Of a DNA stretch of 64,000 nt, positions 40,716-49,521 are shown one piece after another (position 1 is the stretch's first letter; each line of letters begins with the position of its first letter). The position numbers were made by a program, and so were the translations under genes. The stretch is from NCBI RefSeq assembly GCF_014649795.1, contig NZ_BMTS01000021.1, positions 62,001 to 126,000 on the forward strand, written 5' to 3'. The DNA comes from Streptomyces melanogenes. GTDB lineage: Bacteria; Actinomycetota; Actinomycetes; Streptomycetales; Streptomycetaceae. Below the pieces are notes generated by a model. The model was not told the origin of the DNA, searched no databases, and saw only the letters and a list, made by a program, of their open reading frames with translations.

Positions 40716-41863
40716 AGCAGCCGGGCACCTCCCGCGTAGCCGGACATGGCGGTGACGGCGTCGAGGCGCACCACGGTCCCGGGGCGGGCGGCGTTGACCA
40801 TCTGCCCGCCGCCCACATAGATCCCGACGTGGTAGATCGTCGCGTCGCGGCCGGGAGCGAAGGCGTAGAAGACCAGGTCCCCGGGGCGCAGAGCGCTGGT
40901 GCCCAGGCTTACGGAGATCCGCTTGCCCACCCCGGCCTGCTCGGCTGCGGTTCGCGGCAGGCGCACCCCGGCCCTGGCATAGGCATACATGGTGAGCCCG
41001 GAACAGTCGAAGCCCTTGATGCTGGTGCCGCTCTTGCCACTGGGGGTGCAGCAGATCCCGTAGGTGGGGCCGCCAGCATCGCCGCCGCCCCAGGAGTACG
41101 GCACCCCCTTCTGGGCGAGTGCGGCCTCGATGACGGTGCGGACCGTGCCGGTCAAGTGGTTCGTCGCCGGTCCGGTGGCGGCCGCCGTGTACTGCTCGAT
41201 CCAGCCCAGCACCTCCGCCACGTACGCGGTCGAGTGGTTGTACTGCAAGATTGCCGCTTGGAGTTGTGAACGCTGCGTGAGATCGCGCCCGTCGCCACAC
41301 AGATAGAGCGCGGCACCGAGGGCGGCGTCGTCTGCGTTGTGCGGATCGGCCGTCCCGTCGTCATTGGCGTCCTTGCCTGTCGACTCCCAGGTGGAGGGCA
41401 GGAACTGGAAGGGCCCGACGGCGCGCTCGCCGCCTGCGGTGCCATCCCACCTGCCGCCATCGGTATCGGGAACGGGGGTGGTGTTGCCGCCCTGGCCGGA
41501 GCCGTTGAGGAGTACCCCGTAGATCTTCGGGCGGATGTCGCCGTTGTCGGCGATGGTCCGGCCGATGGCGTGGTTGGACTCGATCTTGGCGATCCCGGCG
41601 AGGACGGGCCAGCGCATGCCCTGACACTTCGGCGCGTCCTTCCCGACCTGCTGGACGGCCGTCTTGTAGGCGGTCAGCATCCGGGGAGGGATGTCGGCGG
41701 CGCTGCCCCCTTCGGTGATCCCGCCGTCGTCCTGCGCACCCGTCCTCAGCGCGACGTAGGCGCTGAGCGCGTGTCCCGTCGGTACGGCACAGCACACTGC
41801 GGCGAACATCAGCAGCGCCACCAGGCATCCCCACCGCCGGACGCGGCGTCCAGAATGTGTCAC
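40712..41863 (-). CDS. Lytic transglycosylase plus NlpC/P60 endopeptidase
   Basis: 383 aa; GTG 41863 overlaps the upstream stop. Signal or anchor segment (CLVALLMFAAVCCAVPTGHA), then an SLT-type domain at about 60-225 with the catalytic-Glu motif AGIAKIESNHAIGRT and GPFQFLPSTW. Next is an NlpC/P60 domain with DCSGLTMYAYARAGVRLPRT (catalytic Cys), LRPGDLVFYA, and DATIYHVGIYVGGGQMVNAA (catalytic His). It cleaves both glycan and peptide bonds of the wall, the VirB1-like function of Gram-positive T4SSs (as in TcpG/TcpI-type enzymes). Confidence 0.92.
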   Translation of the reverse strand: MTHSGRRVRRWGCLVALLMFAAVCCAVPTGHALSAYVALRTGAQDDGGITEGGSAADIPPRMLTAYKTAVQQVGKDAPKCQGMRWPVLAGIAKIESNHAIGRTIADNGDIRPKIYGVLLNGSGQGGNTTPVPDTDGGRWDGTAGGERAVGPFQFLPSTWESTGKDANDDGTADPHNADDAALGAALYLCGDGRDLTQRSQLQAAILQYNHSTAYVAEVLGWIEQYTAAATGPATNHLTGTVRTVIEAALAQKGVPYSWGGGDAGGPTYGICCTPSGKSGTSIKGFDCSGLTMYAYARAGVRLPRTAAEQAGVGKRISVSLGTSALRPGDLVFYAFAPGRDATIYHVGIYVGGGQMVNAARPGTVVRLDAVTAMSGYAGGARLL

Positions 41864-44592
41864 TCCTGCTCACCGCCCTTGTTCCGTCGGCGGGCCTGTT
41901 GCTGGCGCAGGCGTTCGGCTTCGGGTGCGGTCCTGCGCATCAGCTCCTGCATCCGGGCCCGTGCTTCTTGGCGCGCCTGGTTGCGGGCGTTCCCGCCGCC
42001 GGGAAGGACGGCCTGGTGGAGATCGGGGCGAGAGCGGGGCCCAAGACTGTCCGGGCGTGACGGCTGTGCCGGGGGCGCGGTTGTAGAAGGGGCACCCGCT
42101 GCTTGGGTTGTTCGTCCGGCGGGGGCTGGATGCCCTGCCGGACGGCCGGAGGGCGCTGGCCGCGCCGGGGTTACCGGGCGGGGGGTGACGGTCGATGTGC
42201 CTGCGGTGGGCAGGCGGCGGCTGGGGAACGGGCCGGGGCCGCCGCGGTCGGTGTTCTCCCGCACGACAGTGGAGGCGTGCCGTGCGGTGTCGTGCCAGGC
42301 GCGGCCGTCCTCGCGCACGGTGTTGCCCCACACCCGCACTTGCTGGCGGGCGTCCTGGGTGTAGCGGGAGGCAGCGGTGTCGCCCGCGCGGGTGCGGCGG
42401 ACGTTGGCCGGGAGCCCGACGGTGGCCCCGTACGCGGTCCGCCCGCCACGGTGCAGGATGCGGTATCCGCGGTAGCGGATGAGCCGGTTGTGGGCCCGGG
42501 TGGAGAGCAGGGTGCGGTCGGTGTGCTGGTCGTGCAGCACCTTGTCGCTGTTGCGGTCGATGATCTGGCCGTCGGCGTCGCGGTAGCGGTCCGGTGGCCC
42601 ACCTGGCCTACGCGGACCGGTGCCGCCAGAACCATCGCTCCCGCCACCCGACGGTCCGCCACTGTTCGTGTCCCCGTCTGCGGTGGGTTTGCGCCACTTG
42701 GCCAGCTGCTCCTTGTCCGGCCTGCGTCCGATCAGCAGCCAGTGCCCGCCCCTGACGCCGAGCCGCGCGCCCAGCCCGCCGATGGCGGCGGCCGCGGTGA
42801 GGGGGGCGAGTCCGCGTCCGGCTTCGGCACTGGCATCGGCCAGCACGGCGCTGGTGTCCACCGGCATCCCCGTACCGTCGGCCAGGGAGCCCAGCGCACC
42901 CAGCAGGCGCTGGCGGGTGCCGAGCATCCCGTACCGGCCGCCGGTGCCGGTGAACAGGCGCAGCCCGCCGCCGTAACCGCCCAGCGCTGCCGGGGAGTTC
43001 ATGGCGAGCGCGGCACCGAGTTCGGAGGTGTCGCCGGGCAGGTGGGTGCCGCCGATCTTGGCGTAGCGCATCCGCATCGCCATCCGGCGCCCGAAGGAGG
43101 AGATGGACGCGAGCAAGCGGCGGTGCCCGGCTGCACCGGCCATGGCCAGGACATCGATGAGCAGGATCCGCTCCACCATCAGGTCCGGGCCATTGGTGAC
43201 GGTGGCATCGACGGCGATCCCGAAGAACGGGATGAACGCACAGATGCCGACGACGGCCAGGACCGCGATGCCCCACAGGGAGAGCCACTTCCAGACGCTC
43301 TGCCGCGGGGGTCCTGGCAGCATGGCGGCAACGAACGTGACGCCGCCGACGGCCGCTGCGGCCGCGCAGATGCCCTGAGTGCCGAGCAGCACGACCGCAC
43401 TGGAGAGCAGCATGCCGCAGACGAACAGTGCGGCAACCAGCAGCAGTCCGGCGCCGCCCACCCGCCACCAGGTGGGCTTTTCCGCGTAAGCCGCGCAGGC
43501 CCTGCCGACCGGCCCGGCCTTCTTCAGATCGGCGAGGAACGCCGCGAATTCCTGGTCGTCTTCGCCCAGGACCGGGTGCGGTGAATCCAGCAGGTCACCC
43601 GCTGCGGTGAGGGACGGCAAGGCGTCGGCGCTGGGGGCTGCGCCGCCTTGTCCGGCCAGGCAGTACTGCTTGGCCGGGCCCTTGATCAGGCTGCACGGCC
43701 CGCCCGGCACATCGTCTTTGGGCTTGTAGCCGCCGCTGACCCACTTCAGGTGCACGGCGTAGGCCTGGCGGTCGGCGGCTTTGCCCGGGTCGAGGATGCG
43801 CCCGTACTGCAGCAGCATGTACGGCTTGACGATCAGCGCGTTGGTGAGCGAGTCCTGCAGCGGGCGGGCTACCGCCGCTGCTGCGGTGGACTGGTGGCCC
43901 GGCTGGGCGAGGCACGTGCGTTCGGCGTTGCCGGCCATGGCATCGCAGGGGCCGCGGCTGGCGAGTTTGCCACCCCAGTCGTAGGCGGCCATGCTCTGCT
44001 GCGCCACTTCCGTGCCGACCTGCTGGGCCTGCCCCAGGGGCCCGGACTGGGCGAGCAGGGTGTCCGGGCGGATGAGTGCCGAGGCAGCGATCGCCCCGAT
44101 CAGCAGGGTGAGGAAGATTTCACCCAGTCCCCGGCCGACCCGTCCGCGCACCAGCATGAAGGCGGCGAAGACGAACGCCCAGGCCAGCAAGAGCCCTTTC
44201 AAACCGAGTGTGTCGACGACGACCTGGTTGTAGGTGTCAGCTGCCTTCTGTGCGGGGTGGGAAAGGATCATGAGTAGCGGAAAGCGGAAGGCCATCTCGA
44301 CCGCCCACCCGGCCAGGCCTACCAGCAGCCGGATCAGGGTGAACAGGCCGGACAGGGCGAAGGAGAGGGCCTGACTCTTGAAGGCGACGATGGAGCCGCC
44401 GGAGGCGTTCAGGTCGTACCCGTCGATGGGTACTCCCTCGGAGGAGGCGATGTTCAGCGGGGCCAGCAGGTCGCCGGTCTCGCCGTTGCTGCTGGCGGCG
44501 TATACGACTTGGGTGTTCACCAGGAGAAACGCGCCGGTGAGCAGGACGACGAAACCAGCGGAACGCAGAGCCGCGCGATCGGGACGGAACAC
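41860..44592 (-). CDS. Polytopic T4SS membrane protein, VirB6-like
   Basis: 910 aa using GTG 44592, four bases after the upstream stop; the long open frame further up overlaps that gene. Starts with a signal-like span (GFVVLLTGAFLLVNTQVVYA), then pairs of spans at about 75-170 (GLFTLIRLLVGLAGWAVEMA; GLLLAWAFVFAAFMLV; FLTLLIGAIAASALI) and at about 375-480 (VGGAGLLLVAALFVCGMLLS; WLSLWGIAVLAVVGICAFIP). An exported loop between them holds paired Cys. The last 380 residues are hydrophilic, Arg/Pro/Gly-rich and probably cytoplasmic. The topology and position just after VirB4 fit VirB6/TrbL-type channel proteins. Confidence 0.8.
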   Translation of the reverse strand: MFRPDRAALRSAGFVVLLTGAFLLVNTQVVYAASSNGETGDLLAPLNIASSEGVPIDGYDLNASGGSIVAFKSQALSFALSGLFTLIRLLVGLAGWAVEMAFRFPLLMILSHPAQKAADTYNQVVVDTLGLKGLLLAWAFVFAAFMLVRGRVGRGLGEIFLTLLIGAIAASALIRPDTLLAQSGPLGQAQQVGTEVAQQSMAAYDWGGKLASRGPCDAMAGNAERTCLAQPGHQSTAAAAVARPLQDSLTNALIVKPYMLLQYGRILDPGKAADRQAYAVHLKWVSGGYKPKDDVPGGPCSLIKGPAKQYCLAGQGGAAPSADALPSLTAAGDLLDSPHPVLGEDDQEFAAFLADLKKAGPVGRACAAYAEKPTWWRVGGAGLLLVAALFVCGMLLSSAVVLLGTQGICAAAAAVGGVTFVAAMLPGPPRQSVWKWLSLWGIAVLAVVGICAFIPFFGIAVDATVTNGPDLMVERILLIDVLAMAGAAGHRRLLASISSFGRRMAMRMRYAKIGGTHLPGDTSELGAALAMNSPAALGGYGGGLRLFTGTGGRYGMLGTRQRLLGALGSLADGTGMPVDTSAVLADASAEAGRGLAPLTAAAAIGGLGARLGVRGGHWLLIGRRPDKEQLAKWRKPTADGDTNSGGPSGGGSDGSGGTGPRRPGGPPDRYRDADGQIIDRNSDKVLHDQHTDRTLLSTRAHNRLIRYRGYRILHRGGRTAYGATVGLPANVRRTRAGDTAASRYTQDARQQVRVWGNTVREDGRAWHDTARHASTVVRENTDRGGPGPFPSRRLPTAGTSTVTPRPVTPARPAPSGRPAGHPAPAGRTTQAAGAPSTTAPPAQPSRPDSLGPRSRPDLHQAVLPGGGNARNQARQEARARMQELMRRTAPEAERLRQQQARRRNKGGEQE

Positions 44593-44593
44593 G

Positions 44594-44932
44594 TCAGCGC
44601 CGCCTTTGCCTAACGGTGCCGCGCAGCCGCCACACCACGAGAGCACCCAGGCCTGCACTGGCCGGCAGCAGCCTCCAGACCCCGCCGGCCGCGTCATGCT
44701 GGCCGGAGGCGGAGCTCGCGGCGCCGCGCTCACAGGACGCCTTGGCCGGGCCCACGATCTGGGTGCAGGGGTGCGCAGCGTCAGCGGCAAAGGCCCATCC
44801 GGTGTGCGGCCACCACGCGTCCGGCACGCCCGCCCCCAGGGCGAGCACGACCGCGGCAACCACGACGACGATCACGGTCAGGACGCTCGCGGCGGCTACG
44901 CGCCGCGAGTAGTCCCAGGAAGAAGTAGTCAT
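44594..44932 (-). CDS. Small two-span membrane protein of the T4SS operon
   Basis: 112 aa; ATG 44932 shares a base with the VirB4 stop. One span near the N-terminus (VLTVIVVVVAAVVLALGAGV) and another near the C-terminus (LLPASAGLGALVVWRLRG), with an exported loop carrying two Cys (HPCTQIVGPAKASCERG) likely to form a disulfide. Not recognised as a named T4SS subunit, but it is conserved in position between VirB4 and the polytopic protein. Confidence 0.75.
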   Translation of the reverse strand: MTTSSWDYSRRVAAASVLTVIVVVVAAVVLALGAGVPDAWWPHTGWAFAADAAHPCTQIVGPAKASCERGAASSASGQHDAAGGVWRLLPASAGLGALVVWRLRGTVRQRRR

Positions 44933-47622
44933 CAGACGTGTTCCCTTTGACGGGTCTGCACGGCTTCACCGGCGAGCGGCTGCGGCACGGAGGGCGGGGC
45001 AGCGCCCGTGCGGCGTCCTGGTGTGGTGGTGATGGAGGCGGCGATGCGCGGGATGCGGGGGATGGAGACCTTGATGCGGCCGGTGTTCTGCCGCGGGCAG
45101 GTCAGCAGGAACTCGCCCTCCCGGCCCTTCTGGCCGACGGGGGACAGGCCGGTGGTCACCAGCCGCAGCAGTTCGCCGTCGGTCGGGTCGAGGCCGACGA
45201 ACTCCAGGCCCCGGCGGGCCCGTTCGCGATCCGCGGTGCGGGCGAGAGCCCGGTAGGCCATCAGGCCGCGGTCGGGTCCGAGTTCGAGGGCGTCGTGGGA
45301 GGCGCCGAGCAGGCCGGCGCCGTGTTTGCGGCCGTCGTGGAGGATCTCGTGGACCAGGGCCGTGCCTTCGGCGGAGGAGGTGAGCCAGTACAGCTCGTCC
45401 AGCACCACCGCGGTGAACCGATCAGGGTCCGCGAAGGCGGTCTGGCGGGCGAGGGCGGCGATCAGGTAGAGCACCGCGCGGCCGATCAGTGCCTCCAGCG
45501 GCTGCTGGTGCAGCACCTCGGGCTTGTCGAACGCCGCTTTGGGGGGCAGCGTCAGACCGGCCGTGGTGATCACGATCATGTCGGTGGTGCTCGAGGCGTC
45601 CAGCCGTACGGGCGGCAGCGTCGGGTCGAAGACCATCCGCGCGAGCGGGTTGGTGGCGACGACGCGGATCAGCCCGGCGAGGGTGGCGGCCGCGTCCTGC
45701 CGCTTGCCGGTCCCGCTCGTGGCCATCTGTTCCAGGACGTCCACGACCTGCTGCATGCAGGGGGTGTCGCTGGCGGCGGCCTGTTCCACGGCGTGGTGCA
45801 GGACTTCACCGCTGGTGCTCATGGGGCCGATGCCGAGTTGGAGGGTGAGGTAGGACAGGGCGTAGTGGCGGCCTTCGGGCCCGCCGAAGATTCGCAGCGG
45901 GTCGATGGACACCTCGGCTTGGGCGGCGTCGATGATCTGGGCACGGCCGCCGGTGGCGGTGCGGGCGAAGACGGCCCATTCACGCACGGGGGTGCGGTCG
46001 ATGCAGATCGCGCAGCCGCCGCGCGCCCACACCGCCTCGGCGATCAGCTTCTGCAGCACGGACTTGCCCGCGCCGAGATCGCCGACGATGCCCATCGAGG
46101 CGGAGGCGTCGACCTTGGGCGCATCCGCCACGTTGATCATGACGGGGCGGGTGGTACCGCAATCCAGGTCGATGCCGAGGAACACCCCGTTGGGATCACC
46201 GACCTCCGCAGCGGTGAAGGCCCCGCCTAGCGCCCAGTCTTCTGAGACCTGGTGCTGGGTGAACTCCCGTACGACACCGGGCCGTACGGTGCCGGGCAGG
46301 CCCAGCGTGAACAGGGCCTCCTGCAGGCCGGCGGGGCGCACGGCCCGATAGTCGGCGCCGCCGAGCAGCGCGGCCAGGGCGCGGGCCCGGGCGTCGCACA
46401 CGGCGGCGGTCGGCCCCCACACCGTCAGCACGGTGACCGACTGCACCTCCACCTCGACCGAGGTGCGGGACAGGCGAGTGTCGAGCTCGCCCAGGTCTCG
46501 GGCGGCCTCGGTCAAGGAGGCAGGCATGCCGGTGGGGCGGGCGTCGTACTGGTCGGCTTGGTCGATCAGCTCGTTCTTCTTGCGCCGGACCTGATCGCGG
46601 GCCTTCTCCGCAGGCACCAAGGTCAGGTCGACTGTGTAGTCGACCGGGAAGTCGAGCATCTCCAGCTGGGCGAAGAGGTCCGCGGCGTCCTGGCTGACCG
46701 TGGGCGGGCACTCGGCCAGCGCCAACTGCGCCTGGTAGCCCACCCCTGTCTCGCACTCGACCTGCAGCCAGCGCCGCCCGAGCGGCGAGCCGGTGTTCAC
46801 TCGCCACCAGGCCTTGCGGCCCGACCGCGTGAGACGGCCCGCGCTCTTGAGCTCGTCGACGTCATCGAGCTCGGGGTCGATGCCGCCTTCCTGCAGGCGG
46901 ACCTGCCCGAGGTCGGCGTAGCTGGGGGAGCGCAGCACTCCGTCACGCAGCTGCCCGCCGTACAGCTCACTGGTCTCTGCCTCCGCCAGCAGCGGTTCGG
47001 CAAGGCCTCGGTGGAGAGCGTGCTGGATCATCCACACGATCTCCGCCGGGCGGGCCGGGCGGAATGCGATGCCGCCGGCGAGCGCCGCCTCGACCCGCGA
47101 GGCCTGCTCGCAGTACGCGCTCACTTCGCGCCGGGTCACCGGCGCCGGGCGCATGCCCAGCACCGGAGCGACCTCTGCCCACGCCGCGCCGAGCGACGCC
47201 GACATCTGCAGGCCGCGTGTTTCGGTCTGCAGGGGTACGGCCAGCCACAGGGTGCGGCGGTGCATCTCCTGGTCGTCCAGCAGATCCAGCGTGGCCTCGA
47301 CGTTCTCCACCCATGGGTGCCGGTCTTCACCCGGTACCGGCTCGGCCGGCTCGATGCCCTCGATCATGCGCAGGGCGATCTCGCCCGGGTCGACCTGGGC
47401 GCAGATGCCGTACAGGCGCGGAGCCCCGGACAGCGAGCGCACCAAGTGGGTGATCTTTGCCAGTTGCTCGTCGCGGACGGCGGCGGGCACGTAGGTGCCC
47501 TGGACGGTCTCCTCACGACGTCCCTGGGCGTCCGGGCCCGGGTGAAGGCGGTAGATCGCCCACACACTGCCCTGCGTCGACCACACCAGGTGCCCGGCGA
47601 TGTGGCGGATCGGAACCCTCAC
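44932..47622 (-). CDS. VirB4-like T4SS ATPase
   Basis: 896 aa using GTG 47622, which overlaps the upstream stop (GTGA); the frame remains open into that gene. The N-terminal 450 residues have the VirB4 layout (HIAGHLVWSTQGSVWAIYRL). Walker A is GIVGDLGAGKSVLQKLIAEA near residue 515; Walker B is TAVVLDELYWLTSSAEGTAL near residue 735; then comes the HDGRKHGAGLLGASHD sensor region. VirB4 ATPases energise channel assembly and substrate transfer at the membrane, and are the most conserved T4SS part. Confidence 0.92.
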   Translation of the reverse strand: MRVPIRHIAGHLVWSTQGSVWAIYRLHPGPDAQGRREETVQGTYVPAAVRDEQLAKITHLVRSLSGAPRLYGICAQVDPGEIALRMIEGIEPAEPVPGEDRHPWVENVEATLDLLDDQEMHRRTLWLAVPLQTETRGLQMSASLGAAWAEVAPVLGMRPAPVTRREVSAYCEQASRVEAALAGGIAFRPARPAEIVWMIQHALHRGLAEPLLAEAETSELYGGQLRDGVLRSPSYADLGQVRLQEGGIDPELDDVDELKSAGRLTRSGRKAWWRVNTGSPLGRRWLQVECETGVGYQAQLALAECPPTVSQDAADLFAQLEMLDFPVDYTVDLTLVPAEKARDQVRRKKNELIDQADQYDARPTGMPASLTEAARDLGELDTRLSRTSVEVEVQSVTVLTVWGPTAAVCDARARALAALLGGADYRAVRPAGLQEALFTLGLPGTVRPGVVREFTQHQVSEDWALGGAFTAAEVGDPNGVFLGIDLDCGTTRPVMINVADAPKVDASASMGIVGDLGAGKSVLQKLIAEAVWARGGCAICIDRTPVREWAVFARTATGGRAQIIDAAQAEVSIDPLRIFGGPEGRHYALSYLTLQLGIGPMSTSGEVLHHAVEQAAASDTPCMQQVVDVLEQMATSGTGKRQDAAATLAGLIRVVATNPLARMVFDPTLPPVRLDASSTTDMIVITTAGLTLPPKAAFDKPEVLHQQPLEALIGRAVLYLIAALARQTAFADPDRFTAVVLDELYWLTSSAEGTALVHEILHDGRKHGAGLLGASHDALELGPDRGLMAYRALARTADRERARRGLEFVGLDPTDGELLRLVTTGLSPVGQKGREGEFLLTCPRQNTGRIKVSIPRIPRIAASITTTPGRRTGAAPPSVPQPLAGEAVQTRQREHV

Positions 47623-48191
47623 TGCGCACCCCCTTGCTGGACGAGCGCGAGCAGCTGCTGCACACCCGACGCCGGCCCCGCTGCTACGGCGAGAGCAGCG
47701 GGCTGTGTGCGGCGGGGTGCAAACGAGCGCTCTGCGGCCGGGCGCCGGTGTGGCGCCTGGGCCGGACGACGCTGACCCGCAGGGGAGGGTGCGGTCTGCG
47801 CTGCGAGGCCGGGCGCGGCCTCGACGGTGAAGCCGGCGAGAAGCAGGCGGGGAGCGCGGTCGCGGGCGGCCCGCCCGCCGATCCGCCCGCCTCGGGGCTG
47901 CCAGCCGAGCAGCACCCAGCCCAAAGCGGCCTGCATCGGCGCGCGGCCCCGGATCTTCGGTCGGCGCACCATCCAGATGACCAGGACCAACCCGATCAGA
48001 GGGATGGGCCCCATCCACGACCACCAGCCGATGGTCTTGACCAGGAGGAAGCCGCCGCCGACGGCGACAGCGATCTGCGCGGGCGTGTACGGGCCGAGCG
48101 GGATCTTCCAGTCGGCGACCTTGCCCAGTACCCACGGATGGCGGCGGGCGGCGGTGTAGAAGCGGCCCACCCGGACGGCTGCCGCGGTCAC
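47619..48191 (-). CDS. PrgI/VirB3-like membrane protein
   Basis: 190 aa using GTG 48191 (GTGA overlap, GGAGG upstream); a TTG two codons earlier is the alternative. Two close spans (GPYTPAQIAVAVGGGFLLVK; WMGPIPLIGLVLVIWMVRRP) after a short basic N-terminus, as in PrgI/TcpE-type proteins that precede VirB4 in Gram-positive systems. An Arg/Ala/Pro-rich hydrophilic tail of about 90 residues follows and is not typical of PrgI. Confidence 0.75.
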   Translation of the reverse strand: MTAAAVRVGRFYTAARRHPWVLGKVADWKIPLGPYTPAQIAVAVGGGFLLVKTIGWWSWMGPIPLIGLVLVIWMVRRPKIRGRAPMQAALGWVLLGWQPRGGRIGGRAARDRAPRLLLAGFTVEAAPGLAAQTAPSPAGQRRPAQAPHRRPAAERSFAPRRTQPAALAVAAGPASGVQQLLALVQQGGAQ

Positions 48192-48529
48192 AGCCAACCT
48201 CCGAAACCCGGCGAGTGGTCACGGGAGACGGGGAGTTCGGACTGGACGACCCCGGGAACGGCCGGCGCGCCCTTGGACGGGTTCTTCACCTCATCGGTGA
48301 ACATGTTCGCCAGGTCGTTGCGCGCGTTGTACAGACCAAGCGCGATCACCATCAGCAGCAGAGCACCGATCCCCGCCTTGAGGCTGAACCGCTGGATCAT
48401 GATGACGACGACGAGGCAGATCAGCCCGGCCTGCAGGCCCTTGGTCGCCCATTGCTGGAACATGGTGATCCACGAGTTGCCGAGGTCGTCCAGCTGCCCG
48501 GCGAGCACCAGGCCGTGCACGGTGTTCAT
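48188..48529 (-). CDS. Small membrane protein, VirB2/TcpD-like
   Basis: 113 aa; ATG 48529 overlaps the TcpC-like stop. Two hydrophobic stretches (ATKGLQAGLICLVVVIMIQR; LKAGIGALLLMVIALGLYNA) form a hairpin, the layout of VirB2/TcpD-type small subunits. The C-terminal tail is Pro/Ser-rich. Position between the VirB8-like and PrgI-like genes supports the call. Confidence 0.75.
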   Translation of the reverse strand: MNTVHGLVLAGQLDDLGNSWITMFQQWATKGLQAGLICLVVVIMIQRFSLKAGIGALLLMVIALGLYNARNDLANMFTDEVKNPSKGAPAVPGVVQSELPVSRDHSPGFGGWL

Positions 48530-49461
48530 CGGGCACCCCCGTCCTGGGCAGCCCCGGACTCCAGCGCGGCAACTTCCCACCTGGTTGATCGGGCCTTGAG
48601 CGTGAGCCCGTACGCCAGCGGCCACCGGCCGGCCGCGTCCCGGGCTTCCACCCGGACCAGAACACGCACCGTCGTGTCGTCTGCCGCCACCTGTTCCGCA
48701 GCCGCAGCCTCCTCGACGGCCAACACCTGCTTTACGGAGACCGACGTGTACGGGGGAGGGGTGACGGCGGTGAGCTTCACGCCGGGAGCGAGGTAGCGGT
48801 CGACCTCGCCGGCTCCCGTCAGGTAGGCGGTGAGGAACTCCCCGACGGCGGACGACAGATGCCCCTCGGGGACGGTCATGGCGTACGACGAGGACTTCGG
48901 CAGCTCGGCCCGCGCCGGGCCGGCCACCACGCCGGGCGCACCTGTCACCGTGAACGAAGAGCCCGTACGGTCCGACGCCACCGGCACGGCGTAGTACCGC
49001 ACCGACCCGTTGGGCAACTGCGCAGCCACCGTCACCGCCCACGCACCGTCCGCGCGCTGCGCACTGCGCACCGCCGATACGGACTGGGGCGCCGACTGCG
49101 CATCAACCGCCGGGTTGGGCAGATCGACGTCGGGCGCCATCGACTGCACGAGGCGCGCCTGCGCACTCGTCTCGTCGTCCGCACTGCTGCGCAACCAGGC
49201 GCTCACGAACACCTGCGCATAGCCGCCCGGGTCGATGGCGGCCGCCGCGGTGCGCACGGCAGTGGACTTGGCCGCGGGGGCTGCCTCGACCGTGGCCGGG
49301 ATGGAGGCGACGGCGACGCCCAGGGCGATGGGGCCGGCCGCGATGGCGGTCCAGACCGCCACGCGTGAGAAGCGGACGCGGCGGCGCATCGCCTCTAGCC
49401 GGGCGCCGGCCGCCATCGGCGCAGCGGCCTCGCTCTGTGAGGCCTGCTTGCCAGGAGACAT
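48526..49461 (-). CDS. TcpC/VirB8-like conjugation protein, first gene of the T4SS operon
   Basis: 311 aa using ATG 49461, with GGGAG eight bases upstream. After a cytoplasmic N-terminus (RRRVRFSRVAVWTAIAAGPI) one span anchors the protein outside. Two related extracytoplasmic domains follow (DPGGYAQVFVSAWLRSSADD; then SAVGEFLTAYLTGAGEVDRY, GVKLTAV, VRVLVRVEARDAAGRWPLAY). TcpC proteins have exactly two such NTF2-like, VirB8-related domains. It is the promoter-proximal gene; all later genes of this operon overlap or abut. Confidence 0.85.
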   Translation of the reverse strand: MSPGKQASQSEAAAPMAAGARLEAMRRRVRFSRVAVWTAIAAGPIALGVAVASIPATVEAAPAAKSTAVRTAAAAIDPGGYAQVFVSAWLRSSADDETSAQARLVQSMAPDVDLPNPAVDAQSAPQSVSAVRSAQRADGAWAVTVAAQLPNGSVRYYAVPVASDRTGSSFTVTGAPGVVAGPARAELPKSSSYAMTVPEGHLSSAVGEFLTAYLTGAGEVDRYLAPGVKLTAVTPPPYTSVSVKQVLAVEEAAAAEQVAADDTTVRVLVRVEARDAAGRWPLAYGLTLKARSTRWEVAALESGAAQDGGAR

Positions 49462-49521
49462 GGTCAAACTCCCAGGTCAGAACGAATGTTGCTGACCTTG
49501 AGGAAACCCGGCGACCCCGAC

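Noticed and set aside
42103..43584. 493-codon plus-strand frame opposite the VirB6-like gene
   Set aside because: Antisense shadow with no domain; the minus-strand product has ordered membrane spans.
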